Position numbers and translations under genes: made by a program. Below are positions 45,541 to 56,756 of a stretch of DNA of 64,000 nt, in pieces. Source of the DNA: an uncultured Microbulbifer sp. (lineage in GTDB: Bacteria > Pseudomonadota > Gammaproteobacteria > Pseudomonadales > Cellvibrionaceae); assembly GCF_947504145.1 (NCBI RefSeq), contig NZ_CANNGQ010000003.1, positions 124,001-188,000 on the forward strand. The letters run 5' to 3'. A model generated the notes under the pieces. The model did no database searches. It saw only the letters and a program-made list of their open reading frames with translations, and was not told the DNA's origin. Position 1 is the stretch's first letter. The number at the start of each line of letters is the position of its first letter.

Positions 45541-45582
45541 AAAGACAGAATAAGCGGGTTTTGAAGCCGCTAATTCCCGCCA
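45541..45582. promoter_or_regulatory. FlhDC-box-like inverted repeat upstream of flhB
   Basis: AAAGACAGAATAAGCG (45541-45556) faces TGGCGGGAATTAGCG (other strand, 45568-45582) across 11 bp. The core AATAAGCGGGT is shared exactly with the flgA/flgB site. It lies in the 137-bp gap between cheZ and flhB. Confidence 0.55.
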
Positions 45583-45621
45583 CGGCTATGTACGCGCTCC
45601 CAGGAAACAGAAAAACGGTGA

Positions 45622-46314
45622 TCAGAACCCCAATTCTTCTAGCAGGTCATCCACCTGTCCCTGGCTACTGACGACATCATCCGCTTCCGTATTGATCTGA
45701 GGGCCATTGACCAGTGACGACTCTCTTCTGCGCTGGTTGTCTGCTGCAGAGCCATCTTCCAGCCGGCGCCGGAAGGCCTCGCGCTCCTCCCCCTCAGGGA
45801 CGCTTTCCAGTAAAACCTGAAGCAACTGGCGCTCGACTTCCTGGATGACCTCCATCATCTTCTTGATCACCTGACCCGTGAGATCCTGGAAGTCCTGGGC
45901 CATCATGATTTCCAGCAATTCCTTGTTGGTTTCACGGGCCATGGTCGGCACAGCAGAAAGATAGTCGCGGGTTTCCCGGACCAGCTCACGGGCCTCGTCG
46001 AGCTCTTTGGGATTTTCGAACCAACCCTGCCACTGCTGATCAAGTGCGTGTGCACGCGACTCAATTTCATTCTGCAAAGGCTGCGCGCGGTCAACGCAGT
46101 TGAGAGCACGCTCTGCCGCCTGTTCCGTCATGGATGCCACATAGTCAAGCCGGGCACGCGCATCGGGTATCGCTTTTGCCGCCTTTTCTACCTCCTTATC
46201 GAGCCCCAGTTCTCGCATGCTGTCACGCAGCATTCTGGTCAGCTGGCCGACCCTGAGCACCAGTTCGTCATTTTGTGTGTGATCGAAGCTGCACGGTTTT
46301 AATTCGCTACTCAT
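45622..46314 (-). CDS. cheZ: CheY-P phosphatase CheZ
   Basis: 230 residues from the ATG at 46314, chosen because AGGAG is 8 bp upstream; the GTG two codons earlier is too close to it. Long helical hairpin with the catalytic region [20 protein letters not shown] (essential Asp and Gln present) and a C-terminal CheY-binding peptide [11 protein letters not shown]. CheZ dephosphorylates CheY-P. It is 39 bp after cheY. Confidence 0.96.
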   Translation of the reverse strand: MSSELKPCSFDHTQNDELVLRVGQLTRMLRDSMRELGLDKEVEKAAKAIPDARARLDYVASMTEQAAERALNCVDRAQPLQNEIESRAHALDQQWQGWFENPKELDEARELVRETRDYLSAVPTMARETNKELLEIMMAQDFQDLTGQVIKKMMEVIQEVERQLLQVLLESVPEGEEREAFRRRLEDGSAADNQRRRESSLVNGPQINTEADDVVSSQGQVDDLLEELGF

Positions 46315-46353
46315 TGTCACGTCTCCTTTTGGAGGTAGTGGAGATCGTCACGC

Positions 46354-46740
46354 TCATTTTCCCAGCTTCTCAAAAATTTTGTTCAGTTTTTCCTCCAGCG
46401 TCGCAGCAGTAAATGGCTTGACAATATAGCCATTGGCACCGGCCTGCGCTGCCGCAACAATATTTTCCTTCTTTGCTTCCGCTGTGACCATCAATACTGG
46501 CAGAGCCTTGGTCGCTTCGTTCGCGCGTATATCCTTGAGCATATCGAGGCCATTGAGATTTGGCATATTCCAGTCGGAAACGACAAACTCAAAACCGCCG
46601 CCATTCAATTTCGTCAACCCTTCCTGGCCATCTTCCGCTTCATCAACATTATTAAAGCCGAGCTCTTTGAGAAGGCTCCGGATGATTCTTCGCATGGTGG
46701 GGAAGTCATCCACCACCAGAATCTTCATACTTTTATCCAT
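46354..46740 (-). CDS. cheY: Chemotaxis response regulator CheY
   Basis: 128 residues from the ATG at 46740. Single receiver domain with acidic pair DD at 11-12, phospho-acceptor Asp56 in [12 protein letters not shown], and switch residues in [20 protein letters not shown] and [20 protein letters not shown]. The sequence is strikingly close to enteric CheY over its whole length. CheY-P binds FliM and changes motor rotation. Confidence 0.98.
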   Translation of the reverse strand: MDKSMKILVVDDFPTMRRIIRSLLKELGFNNVDEAEDGQEGLTKLNGGGFEFVVSDWNMPNLNGLDMLKDIRANEATKALPVLMVTAEAKKENIVAAAQAGANGYIVKPFTAATLEEKLNKIFEKLGK

Positions 46741-46777
46741 GCTCTGCACTCTCTCCACACACTATTTCAATTCAGGA

Positions 46778-48535
46778 TCAAAACTCTTCCCATTCATCGA
46801 CGCCGGCATGGGCCAGTTCTCGCTCTGCCTTTTCGGCAGTCGGGGATTTCTTCGCTTCCGAAGTTTCGTGCGATTCCGCTTTATCAGCCCCTGCCCGTGA
46901 CTTTGGCTCAGCGGCCAATTCCGCCTCTGGCTCAGGAGATGTGGATGCGTAACCGCCATCTTGATCTGACGCACTGGCTAGGCGGAAAATTGCCACCGCC
47001 TCTTCCAGCCGTTGCGCCTGAGCTTCGAGGGAAGCGGCTGCGGCTGATGCCTGCTCCACCAGACTGGCATTCTGCTGAGTAGACTCGTCCATCTGGCTCA
47101 CAGCACGGCTAACCTGCTCGATTCCACTGCTCTGCTCCTGAGAGGCCGCGGAAATTTCGTCCATGATGTCGGTTACCCTTTTTACTGCGTCCACCACTTC
47201 TTTCATGGTGTCGCCGGCCTGAGTAACCAGATTAGCGCCCTGCTCTACCTCGTGTACTGAATTCTCAATGAGCGCCTTGATCTGCCGTGCGGCATCGGCG
47301 CTGTTACCCGCCAGGTTGCGAACTTCTCCCGCTACCACGGCGAAACCACGGCCCTGCTCGCCGGCGCGCGCGGCTTCGACTGAGGCATTCAGGGCGAGAA
47401 TGTTGGTCTGGAAAGCAATCGAATCAATCATTCCGGTGATTTCCGCCACCTTGCGAGAACTCTCGGTAATCCCCTGCATTTTGCTGGAAACTTGCTGCAT
47501 GACATCACCGCCACGGATAGCTGTGCCGGATGCATCGTTGGCGAGACCACTCGCCTGACGCGCATTGTCCGCATTCTGTTTCACGGTTGCGGTCAGCTCT
47601 TCCATACTGGTCGCCGTTTCCTCGAGCGAAGCGGCCTGTTGTTCGGTGCGTGCGGACAGATCGATATTGCCGCGAGCGATTTCCGAGGAACCACTGTAAA
47701 TCGATGTGCTACCAGTACGAACCTGTGTGACAATCCGGCTCAGGCTGCGCTGCACATCGCGCATCGCATGAAACAACTGACCAATTTCGTTGCCACCGTG
47801 ATCGCTGATAGGACGAGACAGGTCTGCCTCCGCAATACTTTTCAGATTCTCCATGGCTTCGCCCAGTGGGCGTACAACCACATTGCGTAGCAGCAAGTAG
47901 ATCAACGCAAGAATAATCGCAATACTGGCAATCACTACGACCCCAATATTGCCGTAGGTACCAGTGGTTTCACGGTAGTCCTGCATAATCTGTTCGCTCT
48001 GAACACCGGCCTGATCCAGCAAAGACAGCAGTGCTACATTGAGGTCATCGCTGAATACACTGATGTCTTCTTTGCGCTCGTTGTAAGCGTCAATGTCCGG
48101 GTTTTCCTGCACCAATATCTGGTACTCTGCATCCAGCTCCTCCAGCATGTCTGAGAACACCAGCGAAAGACCTTCAAACTCAGCGGCCTCCTCTTTGGTC
48201 ATCTCGATGTTGGCGAGCGCTTCAAATTGCACATGCGTTTTCTGTAGTGTTTCACCCACACCTTTCAGGTAGGTTTTTGCACTCAGGTTCCGCCCACTTT
48301 CTAGTTCACCTGCGGCGAGGTTCATTTCAATCATGCTCTGATTGAGCGTTGAGTACGCGCGGAATACATCGTGCATAACACGTACATTCACCTGGTGCAG
48401 GGTACGTATCGAGTCGTCGCCGACCTGGTTGGTCGCCATTCGCAAGGCGACCAGTGACCCCATCAGCAGGGTGCAACACAACAGCACTCCGGCCACCACT
48501 GTGTTGATATTGAGGTTTCGAATCAGTTTCATCAT
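46778..48535 (-). CDS. Methyl-accepting chemotaxis protein with CheR-tether pentapeptide
   Basis: 585 residues: membrane segment 1 (about 12-32), a four-helix-bundle periplasmic sensor (about 33-200), membrane segment 2 (about 200-220), HAMP, then the signalling hairpin with [20 protein letters not shown] and [20 protein letters not shown]. The tail is long, Glu/Ala/Ser-rich, and ends EWEEF, a xWxxF pentapeptide like the NWETF of Tsr that binds CheR and CheB. The ligand is unknown. It sits between cheB and cheY. Confidence 0.95.
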   Translation of the reverse strand: MMKLIRNLNINTVVAGVLLCCTLLMGSLVALRMATNQVGDDSIRTLHQVNVRVMHDVFRAYSTLNQSMIEMNLAAGELESGRNLSAKTYLKGVGETLQKTHVQFEALANIEMTKEEAAEFEGLSLVFSDMLEELDAEYQILVQENPDIDAYNERKEDISVFSDDLNVALLSLLDQAGVQSEQIMQDYRETTGTYGNIGVVVIASIAIILALIYLLLRNVVVRPLGEAMENLKSIAEADLSRPISDHGGNEIGQLFHAMRDVQRSLSRIVTQVRTGSTSIYSGSSEIARGNIDLSARTEQQAASLEETATSMEELTATVKQNADNARQASGLANDASGTAIRGGDVMQQVSSKMQGITESSRKVAEITGMIDSIAFQTNILALNASVEAARAGEQGRGFAVVAGEVRNLAGNSADAARQIKALIENSVHEVEQGANLVTQAGDTMKEVVDAVKRVTDIMDEISAASQEQSSGIEQVSRAVSQMDESTQQNASLVEQASAAAASLEAQAQRLEEAVAIFRLASASDQDGGYASTSPEPEAELAAEPKSRAGADKAESHETSEAKKSPTAEKAERELAHAGVDEWEEF

Positions 48536-48580
48536 GGCCGGCGTTTCTCCTCGTCGGTATTACTGGAATTTTGGTTGTTT

Positions 48581-49633
48581 CTATACGCGTTGAGCGCGTC
48601 CGGAAGCGGCCGCCAGCGTCAACATATGCCCGGCAACCCCCGCCAGTGGCACAATCTCTTGTGCGGCACCCAGCGCGATTGCCTCCCTGGGCATGCCGAA
48701 CACCAGTGAAGATGCTTCGTCCTGAGCCAGGGTGGCAGCACCGGCCTGTCGCATGGCCAGCAATCCCACAGCCCCATCGCGCCCCATACCGGTGAGTATC
48801 GTTCCAATAGCATTGCGCCCCGCTATTTCTGCGGCGGATTCAAACAGCACATCTACCGATGGACGGTGTCTGTTCACCGCAGGTCCTGAATCCAGCTCCA
48901 CCAGATAGTTGGCACCACTCCGCGCCAGCTTCAAATGTTGGTCACCGGGCGCGATATACGCGTGTCCGGGCAAAATCCGCTCGCCCTGCTCCGCTTCCTT
49001 CACCTGTATCCGGCAGAGACGGTTCAACCGCTCCGCGAACGAGCGGGTAAATCCGATCGGCATATGCTGCGCAATCAAAATTGCCGGACAGTTCGCGGGC
49101 AGCGGTTCAAGTATCTGTCGAATGGCCTCCGGGCCTCCGGTAGAAGCCCCAATGATCATCAGCTTTTCGCTGGAAACCATCACAGGCTCCAACGCCGGTT
49201 GCACCTCATTTTTTCGCACGCTACGGGTAGGTCGGGCGCGGGCAGCAGCGCGAATTTTCTCCGCGATCTGCTGACTGTATTCAAGTAACCCACTGCGAAT
49301 ACCCAACTGCGGCTTGGCGACAAAATCCACCGCACCCAGTTCCAGTGCCCGCAACGTGATCTCAGAGCCGGACCTGGTAAGTGAAGAAACCATCAGTACT
49401 GGCATTGGCCGCAAGCGCATCAACCGCTCAAGGAAGTCCAATCCATCCATTCTTGGCATCTCGACATCCAGGGTAAGCACGTCGGGATTCAGTCGTTTGA
49501 TCAAATCCCTGGCCACCAGGGGATCGGGAGCAACAGCGACAACGTGCATATCCGTCTGGCTGTCGATAATTTCCCGCATTAATCCCCTGATCAGCGCCGA
49601 GTCATCGACACAGAGCACTTTGATTTTTTCCAT
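48581..49633 (-). CDS. cheB: Chemotaxis protein-glutamate methylesterase CheB
   Basis: 350 residues. Receiver domain ([20 protein letters not shown], phospho-acceptor in [20 protein letters not shown]) joined to the methylesterase domain with catalytic Ser ([14 protein letters not shown]), His ([16 protein letters not shown]) and Asp ([12 protein letters not shown]). CheB removes methyl groups from MCPs for adaptation. A sigma-28 promoter lies about 97 bp upstream, so cheB-mcp-cheY-cheZ can be transcribed independently of motA-cheR. Confidence 0.97.
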   Translation of the reverse strand: MEKIKVLCVDDSALIRGLMREIIDSQTDMHVVAVAPDPLVARDLIKRLNPDVLTLDVEMPRMDGLDFLERLMRLRPMPVLMVSSLTRSGSEITLRALELGAVDFVAKPQLGIRSGLLEYSQQIAEKIRAAARARPTRSVRKNEVQPALEPVMVSSEKLMIIGASTGGPEAIRQILEPLPANCPAILIAQHMPIGFTRSFAERLNRLCRIQVKEAEQGERILPGHAYIAPGDQHLKLARSGANYLVELDSGPAVNRHRPSVDVLFESAAEIAGRNAIGTILTGMGRDGAVGLLAMRQAGAATLAQDEASSLVFGMPREAIALGAAQEIVPLAGVAGHMLTLAAASGRAQRV

Positions 49634-49729
49634 GGGTAACGTTTGCTCTCCCGCTTACGCTACAGACTCAATGATCACACCCCTATAAAACTCGGCATGT
49701 TGATTGAGAAATAGCAGAACCTGAAGTAT

Positions 49730-49756
49730 TCATCGGCCGCCGGGCACGGGCCTTTA
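49730..49756 (-). promoter_or_regulatory. Sigma-28 promoter of cheB
   Basis: On the minus strand: TAAAGGCC, 11 bp, GCCGATGA, in the 188-bp gap between cheR and cheB. It would drive cheB, the downstream MCP, cheY and cheZ. Confidence 0.85.
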
Positions 49757-49821
49757 GGGGCGAGTCGCAGTAATTTTATGGGAGGCTAAATGTACTAGAC
49801 CCGGATGCGCGAGGATCGGCA

Positions 49822-50667
49822 TCAACTGAGGGTGTATACCGTCTGACCACGCAGACGAAAACGCTGGCTGATGTGGGTAAAATTCTCAGAGTGACCGACA
49901 AAAAGCAGACCGTCCTTTTTTAGCATTCCGGAAAAACGCTCCAGCAAACGGGTATGCGTACCCCGGTCAAAGTAAATCATCACGTTGCGACAGAAAATCG
50001 CATCGAATCGTTGCTGGGCCGGCCAGTGCTGCCCTATCAGATTTAAATGTTCAAAGTGAACCTGCTTTGCCAGCTCCGGGCGTACACGGACATAGCCGGT
50101 ATGTTTACCATTCCCTTTCAGAAAAAAGCGTTGCACCCTTTCCTCGGAGACCTGGCGCCGAACCCGCTCCAGTGTATAGACACCATTGCGTGCCCGTGCA
50201 AGCGCATCACTGTCGATATCTGTCGCATAAACGTTCAAATGCAAAGGGCTAGGCAAGGTTTCTGCAAGCACCATGGCAATGGAGTACGGCTCTTCTCCGG
50301 TTGCGGCACCCGCACTCCACACTCTGACCGTGTCTCGCCGGTGTTGGACATGCTCCGCCAGTAGCTGGAAGTGATGCCCCTCTCGGAAAAATGCCGTGAG
50401 GTTTGTGGTCAGCGCATTCACAAATTCCTGCCACGCGTCACGTTCGGAGCCCGCGCTTAGCCACTTCAAATAGTCACTGAAGCGCCGTAGCCCACGATTA
50501 CGTACACAGCGCCCGAGACGGCTGTAAACCATATCGCGTTTATGTTCCGCGAGTACAATCCCCGCACGTCTAGCAATCAACTCCCGAATACGATGGAAAT
50601 CTCGGTCGGTAAACTCCAGCTCACGCTGAATGGTCGACGCAGCCACTGCCTGATTCAAAATGATCAA
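49822..50667 (-). CDS. cheR: Chemotaxis protein methyltransferase CheR
   Basis: 281 residues. N-terminal helical domain (FHRIRELIARRAGIVLAEHK, MVYSRLGRCVR), then the SAM-binding domain with TNLTAFFREGHHFQ, VWSAGAATGEEPYSIAMVLA and IFCRNVMIYFDRGTHTRLLE. CheR methylates MCP glutamates. It overlaps the Aer-like MCP by 4 bp (ATGA). Confidence 0.97.
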   Translation of the reverse strand: MIILNQAVAASTIQRELEFTDRDFHRIRELIARRAGIVLAEHKRDMVYSRLGRCVRNRGLRRFSDYLKWLSAGSERDAWQEFVNALTTNLTAFFREGHHFQLLAEHVQHRRDTVRVWSAGAATGEEPYSIAMVLAETLPSPLHLNVYATDIDSDALARARNGVYTLERVRRQVSEERVQRFFLKGNGKHTGYVRVRPELAKQVHFEHLNLIGQHWPAQQRFDAIFCRNVMIYFDRGTHTRLLERFSGMLKKDGLLFVGHSENFTHISQRFRLRGQTVYTLS

Positions 50668-52352
50668 CCCACGCGATGCTTGAAGAGGCCGGTTTTTTCG
50701 GCGCTGTCACCACCGTGTAGAGGCTCCGGCTCAATTGAAGCTGCTTTCCGGAAAGCCTTGTCAAGAGAATCCTTATCCGATGCCTCCTTGGCCCCCTTGC
50801 CTAACGAGAAGACCGCCACGGCTTGAGACAGGCGCGCCATACGCCCCTGCAGAGCAGCAGAGGATTCTGCCGTGGCCCTCACTCTATCGGCGTTCTGTTT
50901 GGTGACTCCGTCCATTTGCGCCACCGCCACATTGATATGGCCTATGCCGGTGCTCTGTTCCGCAGATGCCGTGGAAATTTCGCGCATGATATCGCTGACC
51001 CGGGTCACGGACTCAACCACACCGGCTATCGACGAGCCCGCCTGCCGAACCAGCTCCGCGCCCCCATTCACTTCGCGATATGAGCTGTCGATCAGGCTGC
51101 GAATCTCTTTTGCCGCATCGGCGGAGCGCCCTGCAAGGTTACGTACTTCTTGGGCTACCACAGCAAAGCCGCGCCCATGCTCACCGGCCCGGGCAGCCTC
51201 TACCGAAGCATTGAGCGCGAGAATATTGGTCTGGAATGCGATGCCATCAATCGTCTCAATAATCGCCGCCATTTGCTTCGAACTCTGCGTGATACGCTGC
51301 ATTGTGTCGACGATCTGCGCCATGGTCTCACCGCTCACTTTCACTTCCCTGGAAGCACTTTCCGCGAGACCAAACGCCTGCTGTGCGTTGTCAGCATTCT
51401 GACCAACCGTGATCGTGATCTGCTCCATACTGGAAGCCGTCTGTTGCAACGACGCGGCCTGTTGATCTGTGCGTGAAGCCAGATCGTCATTCCCTTCAGC
51501 GATGGTACGGGCAGTGGGTGCGGAAATTTTTACACTCGCATTCACCTCGCTCACAATATCGTGAAGACTGCGATGCATGATGGTCAGCGCCTGACCAAGG
51601 GACGACATTTCACCACCCGCATAGCCCCGCGGCTGCACATCCAGATTCCCCGCCGCAATCTGTAGGGCGAAATTCTGCATGTCTTTCACTGGCTGCAGAA
51701 TACTGCGCGCCAGTGAGTAGGTGAGCCCGGCTAAAAGCCCAAAGCCCACCAGAGTAATAAGTACTATCCAGATCACATCCTGCTGTGCGAATACAGACAC
51801 AGCGCCAGTGCACATTGAGAAACCAGCGAGCCCCACCACAAGGCCCAACCGAAGTTTTAGAGAGCTCTCTCTCGCTCGCTGCCACCAGCATTTGGGGCCG
51901 CGCGCCAGTATTTGTCCCCGCCGCAAGGTCAGTTTACGTCCGCGACCTTCCCGCATGCCCGAATAACAGGGCTCCGCTCGTTCAATCTCTGACCGTTCAG
52001 CCTTTAGCCGCACGGAGACATACCCTGTGACACGACCGGAATCTACCGTAGGTATGACATGTGCGCGCACCCAATAAAAACCACCGTCTTTACGGCGGTT
52101 TTTAACCAGGCCAATCCAGACTTCTCCCTGTTTTACGGTCTTCCACAGATCGGAAAACGCCTGCGGAGGCATATCCGGATGCCGCACGACATTGTGGTTC
52201 TCGCCAATCAACTCCTCCCGAGAAAAACCGCTCACTTCCACAAACGCTGGGTTGGCATAAACAATGCGCCCGCTGAGATCCGTTCTCGATATCAGGAAAT
52301 CTTTTTCGCGCAGGTGATACTCACGGTTGTTTACCGGCTGATTGTTTTTCAT
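50664..52352 (-). CDS. PAS-domain chemoreceptor, Aer-like
   Basis: 562 residues: N-terminal PAS domain (about 10-110, with DLSGRIVYANPAFVEVSGFS, HPDMPPQAFSDLWKTVKQGE and WIGLVKNRRKDGGFYWV), as in the FAD-binding Aer aerotaxis sensors. A hydrophobic hairpin (about 165-215) anchors it with no large periplasmic domain. Then HAMP and the MCP hairpin with [20 protein letters not shown]. There is no C-terminal xWxxF. It probably senses redox or energy state. It is 6 bp after cheW. Confidence 0.93.
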   Translation of the reverse strand: MKNNQPVNNREYHLREKDFLISRTDLSGRIVYANPAFVEVSGFSREELIGENHNVVRHPDMPPQAFSDLWKTVKQGEVWIGLVKNRRKDGGFYWVRAHVIPTVDSGRVTGYVSVRLKAERSEIERAEPCYSGMREGRGRKLTLRRGQILARGPKCWWQRARESSLKLRLGLVVGLAGFSMCTGAVSVFAQQDVIWIVLITLVGFGLLAGLTYSLARSILQPVKDMQNFALQIAAGNLDVQPRGYAGGEMSSLGQALTIMHRSLHDIVSEVNASVKISAPTARTIAEGNDDLASRTDQQAASLQQTASSMEQITITVGQNADNAQQAFGLAESASREVKVSGETMAQIVDTMQRITQSSKQMAAIIETIDGIAFQTNILALNASVEAARAGEHGRGFAVVAQEVRNLAGRSADAAKEIRSLIDSSYREVNGGAELVRQAGSSIAGVVESVTRVSDIMREISTASAEQSTGIGHINVAVAQMDGVTKQNADRVRATAESSAALQGRMARLSQAVAVFSLGKGAKEASDKDSLDKAFRKAASIEPEPLHGGDSAEKTGLFKHRVG

Positions 52353-52358
52353 GAAACT

Positions 52359-52862
52359 CTACTCTCCGGCTTCCGCAACCAGTTCCATTTCCCGGCTGGT
52401 CAGTAGCTTTTCGATATCGACCAGCACAAGCATCCGTTTCTCGAGATTGCCGAGGCCGCTGATGTAATCCAGTGGCAGATTCACACCAAACTCCGGCGCC
52501 GGCTTTATCTGCTCATCACCCAGGGTCATCACATCGGAAACCCGGTCTACCACAATCCCTACGACTCGTTCAGCAATATTCACCACAATCACTACGGTCT
52601 GATCATCGTAAACGGCGTCAGAAAGACGAAACTTTATGCGCAGATCCACAATCGGCACGATGATACCGCGCAGGTTGGATACACCTTTGATGAAGTCCGG
52701 CGCATTCGCGATACGGGTTACATTGTCGTACCCTCGAATTTCCTGCACCCTCAGGATGTCGATGGCGTACTCTTCTTCACCCAGAGAAAACACCAGGAAC
52801 TCACGATCCCGACTCTGAGCCTGGGCCGCAGATGTCTTTTCCGCTGCGCCTATATAGTTCAT
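52359..52862 (-). CDS. cheW: Chemotaxis coupling protein CheW
   Basis: 167 residues. CheW fold with [40 protein letters not shown] and [20 protein letters not shown]. It couples MCPs to CheA. It overlaps cheA by 4 bp (ATGA). Confidence 0.97.
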   Translation of the reverse strand: MNYIGAAEKTSAAQAQSRDREFLVFSLGEEEYAIDILRVQEIRGYDNVTRIANAPDFIKGVSNLRGIIVPIVDLRIKFRLSDAVYDDQTVVIVVNIAERVVGIVVDRVSDVMTLGDEQIKPAPEFGVNLPLDYISGLGNLEKRMLVLVDIEKLLTSREMELVAEAGE

Positions 52863-54991
52863 GCGTTTGCTCCCTCTACATTGGACACTGTCCGCTTGGC
52901 CTGTATTGCCGCGGTAGTTCCGTTGGAAATTCTTTGGGCAGACTCGAAAGCGGCTCCCCGAGATTTTTTACTCTGGTGCAGGCGGTGCAGGTCCGCAATA
53001 TCAAGAATGAGCGAAACACTACCGTCGCCAAGGATGGTGGCTGCAGAAACCCCGGGTACTTTTCGATAATTAGTTTCTAGGTTTTTTACCACTACCTGCT
53101 GCTGGCCTATCAGTTCATCCACCAAAAGCGCATAGCGGCACCCCTGGCCGTGTACGATCACGGCGATTGCACGTGCCGGCTCGGTGATCGCATCAGGCAC
53201 ATCGAATGCCGCGTGTACCGAGAGTAGGGGCAGATAGTCTTCACGCACTTTCAGCAATAGGTCTTCACCTGCCATGGGGTAAAGATCTTCGTGGCAGGGC
53301 TGCAGAGATTCGATAACGCCACTCACAGGCAAAACGAAGGTTTCGTTGCCAACGCGGACCGACATACCATCCAGAATTGCGAGTGTTAATGGCAGCACAA
53401 TACGTGTAGTGGTGCCGTTGCCCGGGCGGGAGTCGATCTCTACATGCCCCCCCATGGCTTCGATGTTGCGTTTCACTACGTCCATACCAACACCGCGCCC
53501 CGAAACATCGCTGACTTCGGCGGCAGTGGAAAACCCCGGAGCGAAAATCAGCTGCCAGATGTCCTCATCATTCATGTTGTCCGAAATGGCCAGGCCGTTC
53601 GCCGCGGCTTTGCTAAGAATCTTTTCCCGGTTGAGGCCGCCACCATCGTCGCTGACTTCGATCAGGATATTACCGCCCTGGTGTTGCGCGGACAGCAGCA
53701 AGTTGCCAGTACGCGACTTGCCTGCGGCCTCTCGCTGATCAGGCGATTCGATACCGTGGTCGAGACTGTTCCGCACCAGATGGGTAAGGGGATCGATGAT
53801 GCGTTCGGTCAGCCCCTTGTCCAGCTCGGTTGATTTTCCCTCAGTAATCAACTCGATCTCCTTACCCAGCTTGCCCGCCAGATCCCGCACCAGGCGCGGG
53901 AATCGGCTGAACACATAGTCCATGGGCACCATACGCACCGACATCACAGCTTCCTGTAAGTCCTTTGCGGTACGCGACAACAGGGTCAGGCCACTACTGA
54001 GTTTGGCGTCATTCGTGCTGCCGGAATCTTCGACCACCTGATCCAACATCGACTGGGTGATAACCAACTCACCCACCAGATTGATGATCTGGTCCACCTT
54101 GGCGACTGGCACACGGATCGAGGAGTTTTCACCGCTACCGCCACCCTGAACCGGCGGTTTGCGCGTTGGCGGCGCCGTGACTTTTATCTCCTGAGCACCG
54201 CTCTTCTGCGGTGCTTGAGGCTTCTCATTGCTGGAACCTGAGGGTTTCGGAACTTCATCCTCCTTCGGTGCCGCCGCTGAAAGCGGCACTATCTCCAGTT
54301 GGTCAGGCTCAGTGACAAAGCAAAGTACTGCTTCGATATCGTCACAGCCAAGTGAAGATACGAGCACGATTTCATAACGATTTTCATCTCCCGATTCGTT
54401 TACCACGCTGCCCAGGTGGGACAGTTCTTCGATCAATAAACGACGGTCTTTTTCTGCCACATGGAGCAATGCAACCTGATACCGGCCTGAATCCGTTGTC
54501 GGCTCTGACACGGCTTCGCTCTGGGTTGCAGACGCCACCTCGGCAACCGAAGCCTGTGCACTGGTTACAGCAGGTTCGCTCGCGCTATCCACATCCTCAC
54601 CGATCTCTTCCAGCGCAAGCTGTCGCAAGATCTTGCAGATATATTCAAGGGCTTCCGGTTCCGGTTCAGCACTCTGGCGATAGGCATCCAGTTGATCATT
54701 CAGCATATCTTTGGTTTCCAGGAATACGTCTATCAGGTCGCGGCGCAAAGTGAGCTGCCCACAACGTGCATGGTCGAGCAGATTTTCCAGCAAATGCGTG
54801 GTGCGCTGCAGCGCTTCAAAACCGAAGGTTCCGGCCCCCCCCTTGATCGAGTGTGCAGCGCGGAAAATCGCATTCAGCTGCTCTGCATCTGGCGCATCAA
54901 CATCCAGTTCGAGCAGGTGCTGTTCCATTTCTGAAAGCAGCTCAGCCGCCTCTTCAAAAAAAGTGTCGTAAAAATCTGTAATATCCATCAT
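52859..54991 (-). CDS. cheA: Chemotaxis histidine kinase CheA
   Basis: 710 residues with all CheA domains in order: P1 HPt with phospho-accepting His47 ([14 protein letters not shown]); P2 CheY-binding domain (about 170-250); P3 dimerisation (about 290-350); P4 kinase with N box [13 protein letters not shown]1 [10 protein letters not shown] and G2 [10 protein letters not shown]; and P5 CheW-like domain to the end. Phosphorylates CheY and CheB. ATGA overlaps with motB and cheW indicate a tightly coupled operon. Confidence 0.98.
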   Translation of the reverse strand: MMDITDFYDTFFEEAAELLSEMEQHLLELDVDAPDAEQLNAIFRAAHSIKGGAGTFGFEALQRTTHLLENLLDHARCGQLTLRRDLIDVFLETKDMLNDQLDAYRQSAEPEPEALEYICKILRQLALEEIGEDVDSASEPAVTSAQASVAEVASATQSEAVSEPTTDSGRYQVALLHVAEKDRRLLIEELSHLGSVVNESGDENRYEIVLVSSLGCDDIEAVLCFVTEPDQLEIVPLSAAAPKEDEVPKPSGSSNEKPQAPQKSGAQEIKVTAPPTRKPPVQGGGSGENSSIRVPVAKVDQIINLVGELVITQSMLDQVVEDSGSTNDAKLSSGLTLLSRTAKDLQEAVMSVRMVPMDYVFSRFPRLVRDLAGKLGKEIELITEGKSTELDKGLTERIIDPLTHLVRNSLDHGIESPDQREAAGKSRTGNLLLSAQHQGGNILIEVSDDGGGLNREKILSKAAANGLAISDNMNDEDIWQLIFAPGFSTAAEVSDVSGRGVGMDVVKRNIEAMGGHVEIDSRPGNGTTTRIVLPLTLAILDGMSVRVGNETFVLPVSGVIESLQPCHEDLYPMAGEDLLLKVREDYLPLLSVHAAFDVPDAITEPARAIAVIVHGQGCRYALLVDELIGQQQVVVKNLETNYRKVPGVSAATILGDGSVSLILDIADLHRLHQSKKSRGAAFESAQRISNGTTAAIQAKRTVSNVEGANA

Positions 54992-55860
54992 CGCTCCTGC
55001 AGGGCATGTAATGGCTCTGCCCTGCCATCGGCACGAATGCGCAACGCCGCCTCCGCGCTAAGTACAAGCAGACTGATCCGTCGATTGACCGCATCTCCAG
55101 GGTGGCTACCCGGTACAGGTACCCGATCACCCATGCCGATAACCCGCAACATTTTTTCGCTGTTCAGTCCGCCGGCCACCAGTGCGCGACGACTGGCATT
55201 GGCACGATCAGCAGAAAGCTCCCAATTACTGTACCCGGCATCACCGCCGGCATAGCTCAAGCTGTCCGTGTGACCGCTGATACTCACGGCATTAGGTAAT
55301 TCGTTCAGCAGCGGCGCCATTGCGCGAATCAATTTGCGCATGTGCGCCTCCAGACGATCGCTACCAATCTGGAACATGGAGCGCTGTTCGGTATCCAGCA
55401 TCTGAATGCGGAGCCCCTCGGGAGTCATTTCAAACCGTACCTGGTCACGCAACTCCCACAACTCCGTATCCTGCTGAATGACGCTCTCGATACGGAAGCG
55501 CAGATCCATCAGGGTTCGCCGTACATCTGTGGGCAGCCGCTGGCTGCGCAGATCCACGCGCGCGCGCTCACCATTCACATGTGCGGGGTCGGTGCCACCA
55601 CCGGGAATAACACTGGTACTCGCGCTGTCGCGGTCCCCATTGCTGAGCGCGACAGCGAGCGGGGTACGAAAATATTCAGCCAGTCCCTGTAGCTCCTGCG
55701 GCGATGCGTTGGAGACAATCCACATCACCAGGAATAACGCCATCAACGCGGTCATCAAGTCCGCGAGTGCGATTTTCCAGGCGCCTCCGTGGTGTCCTTC
55801 ACGCACCTTTCGCGGGCGTCGAACAATGATGGGGCGAGCACTTTTGTGTAAGTTACTCAT
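54988..55860 (-). CDS. motB: Flagellar stator protein MotB
   Basis: 290 residues. The single membrane helix holds the proton-binding aspartate (Asp34 in KIALADLMTALMALFLVMW), followed by a plug region and a C-terminal OmpA-like peptidoglycan-binding domain (ISGHTDSLSYAGGDAGYSNW, ELSADRANASRRAL, VIGMGDRVPV). This is a proton-type MotB. It overlaps both motA and cheA by 4 bp. Confidence 0.97.
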   Translation of the reverse strand: MSNLHKSARPIIVRRPRKVREGHHGGAWKIALADLMTALMALFLVMWIVSNASPQELQGLAEYFRTPLAVALSNGDRDSASTSVIPGGGTDPAHVNGERARVDLRSQRLPTDVRRTLMDLRFRIESVIQQDTELWELRDQVRFEMTPEGLRIQMLDTEQRSMFQIGSDRLEAHMRKLIRAMAPLLNELPNAVSISGHTDSLSYAGGDAGYSNWELSADRANASRRALVAGGLNSEKMLRVIGMGDRVPVPGSHPGDAVNRRISLLVLSAEAALRIRADGRAEPLHALQER

Positions 55861-56720
55861 GTCGCTGACAAGGTCGGCCGCACATGATCTTCAAGCTCGC
55901 CAAATGTGGGGCGATCCGAGGTATCGAGTGTCTTGCGACCGAACTCCACCGCCAGCTGCGGGGCATAGCCATTGAGGTTCGCAAGGAGTGTGACCCGCAC
56001 GCACTGCAACACTTTCACCGCCTCTTGCACCTGCCGCTCGATGCGACTGGCAAGCGGGTTGACGAAACCATAAGCCAGGAGAATCCCCACAAACGTGCCT
56101 ACCAGTGCGTGGGCGACCATGATCCCGATTTCCCCAGCCGCCGCATCGGCCGATGCCAGCGCCTTTACCACGCCAAGCACCGCCGCCACGATGCCAAATG
56201 CCGGCAACGCGTCGCCTACTTTCAGCAGCGCATCTGCCGGCACTCGGGCTTCGTGTTCGAACGCCTCAATTTCATGGGTCATGAGCTCATCCAGCTCCAA
56301 GGGATCCATGCTGCCGCTCACCATCAAGCGCAAATAGTCCGTGGTGAAGCTCATGATCATGGGATCCTTGGCGACGCGGGGAAATTCACCAAAGATTTCA
56401 CTGTCCGCCGGCGCCTCAATATCTTTTTCGATACCAATGGCGCCGTCGCGACGCATTTTCCACAGCAACTTGTAATGCAGAGCCATCAGATCCATGTAGA
56501 TGGACCTGTCGTATTTAGCCGAGCGTTTGAGACGTGACAGTGTGCGTACCGTGGCGCGAATCGCCTTGCCATTGTTGGACGCAATAAACGACCCCAACGC
56601 CGCACCCCCAATAATCAGAAACTCCATTGGCTGAAAAAGTGGGCCCAGGTGACCACCAGACATGGCGAACCCGCCAAACACCGACAGCACGACTATCACG
56701 AATCCTATAAATATCAGCAC
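55857..56720 (-). CDS. motA: Flagellar stator protein MotA
   Basis: 287 residues from a GTG at 56720 (GGGA about 8 bp upstream), which aligns with the enteric start; a TTG at 56741 would add 7 residues. Four membrane helices. Typical segments: SVFGGFAMSGGHLGPLFQPM, EFLIIGGAALGSFIASNNGK, and PAFGIVAAVLGVVKALAS with VGTFVGILLAYGFVNPLAS. The cytoplasmic loop contacts FliG. It heads motA-motB-cheA-cheW-mcp-cheR under a sigma-28 promoter. Confidence 0.96.
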   Translation of the reverse strand: MLIFIGFVIVVLSVFGGFAMSGGHLGPLFQPMEFLIIGGAALGSFIASNNGKAIRATVRTLSRLKRSAKYDRSIYMDLMALHYKLLWKMRRDGAIGIEKDIEAPADSEIFGEFPRVAKDPMIMSFTTDYLRLMVSGSMDPLELDELMTHEIEAFEHEARVPADALLKVGDALPAFGIVAAVLGVVKALASADAAAGEIGIMVAHALVGTFVGILLAYGFVNPLASRIERQVQEAVKVLQCVRVTLLANLNGYAPQLAVEFGRKTLDTSDRPTFGELEDHVRPTLSAT

Positions 56721-56756
56721 GCAAAATCCCCACTTGCCCAAAGCCTCTGCGAAAGG

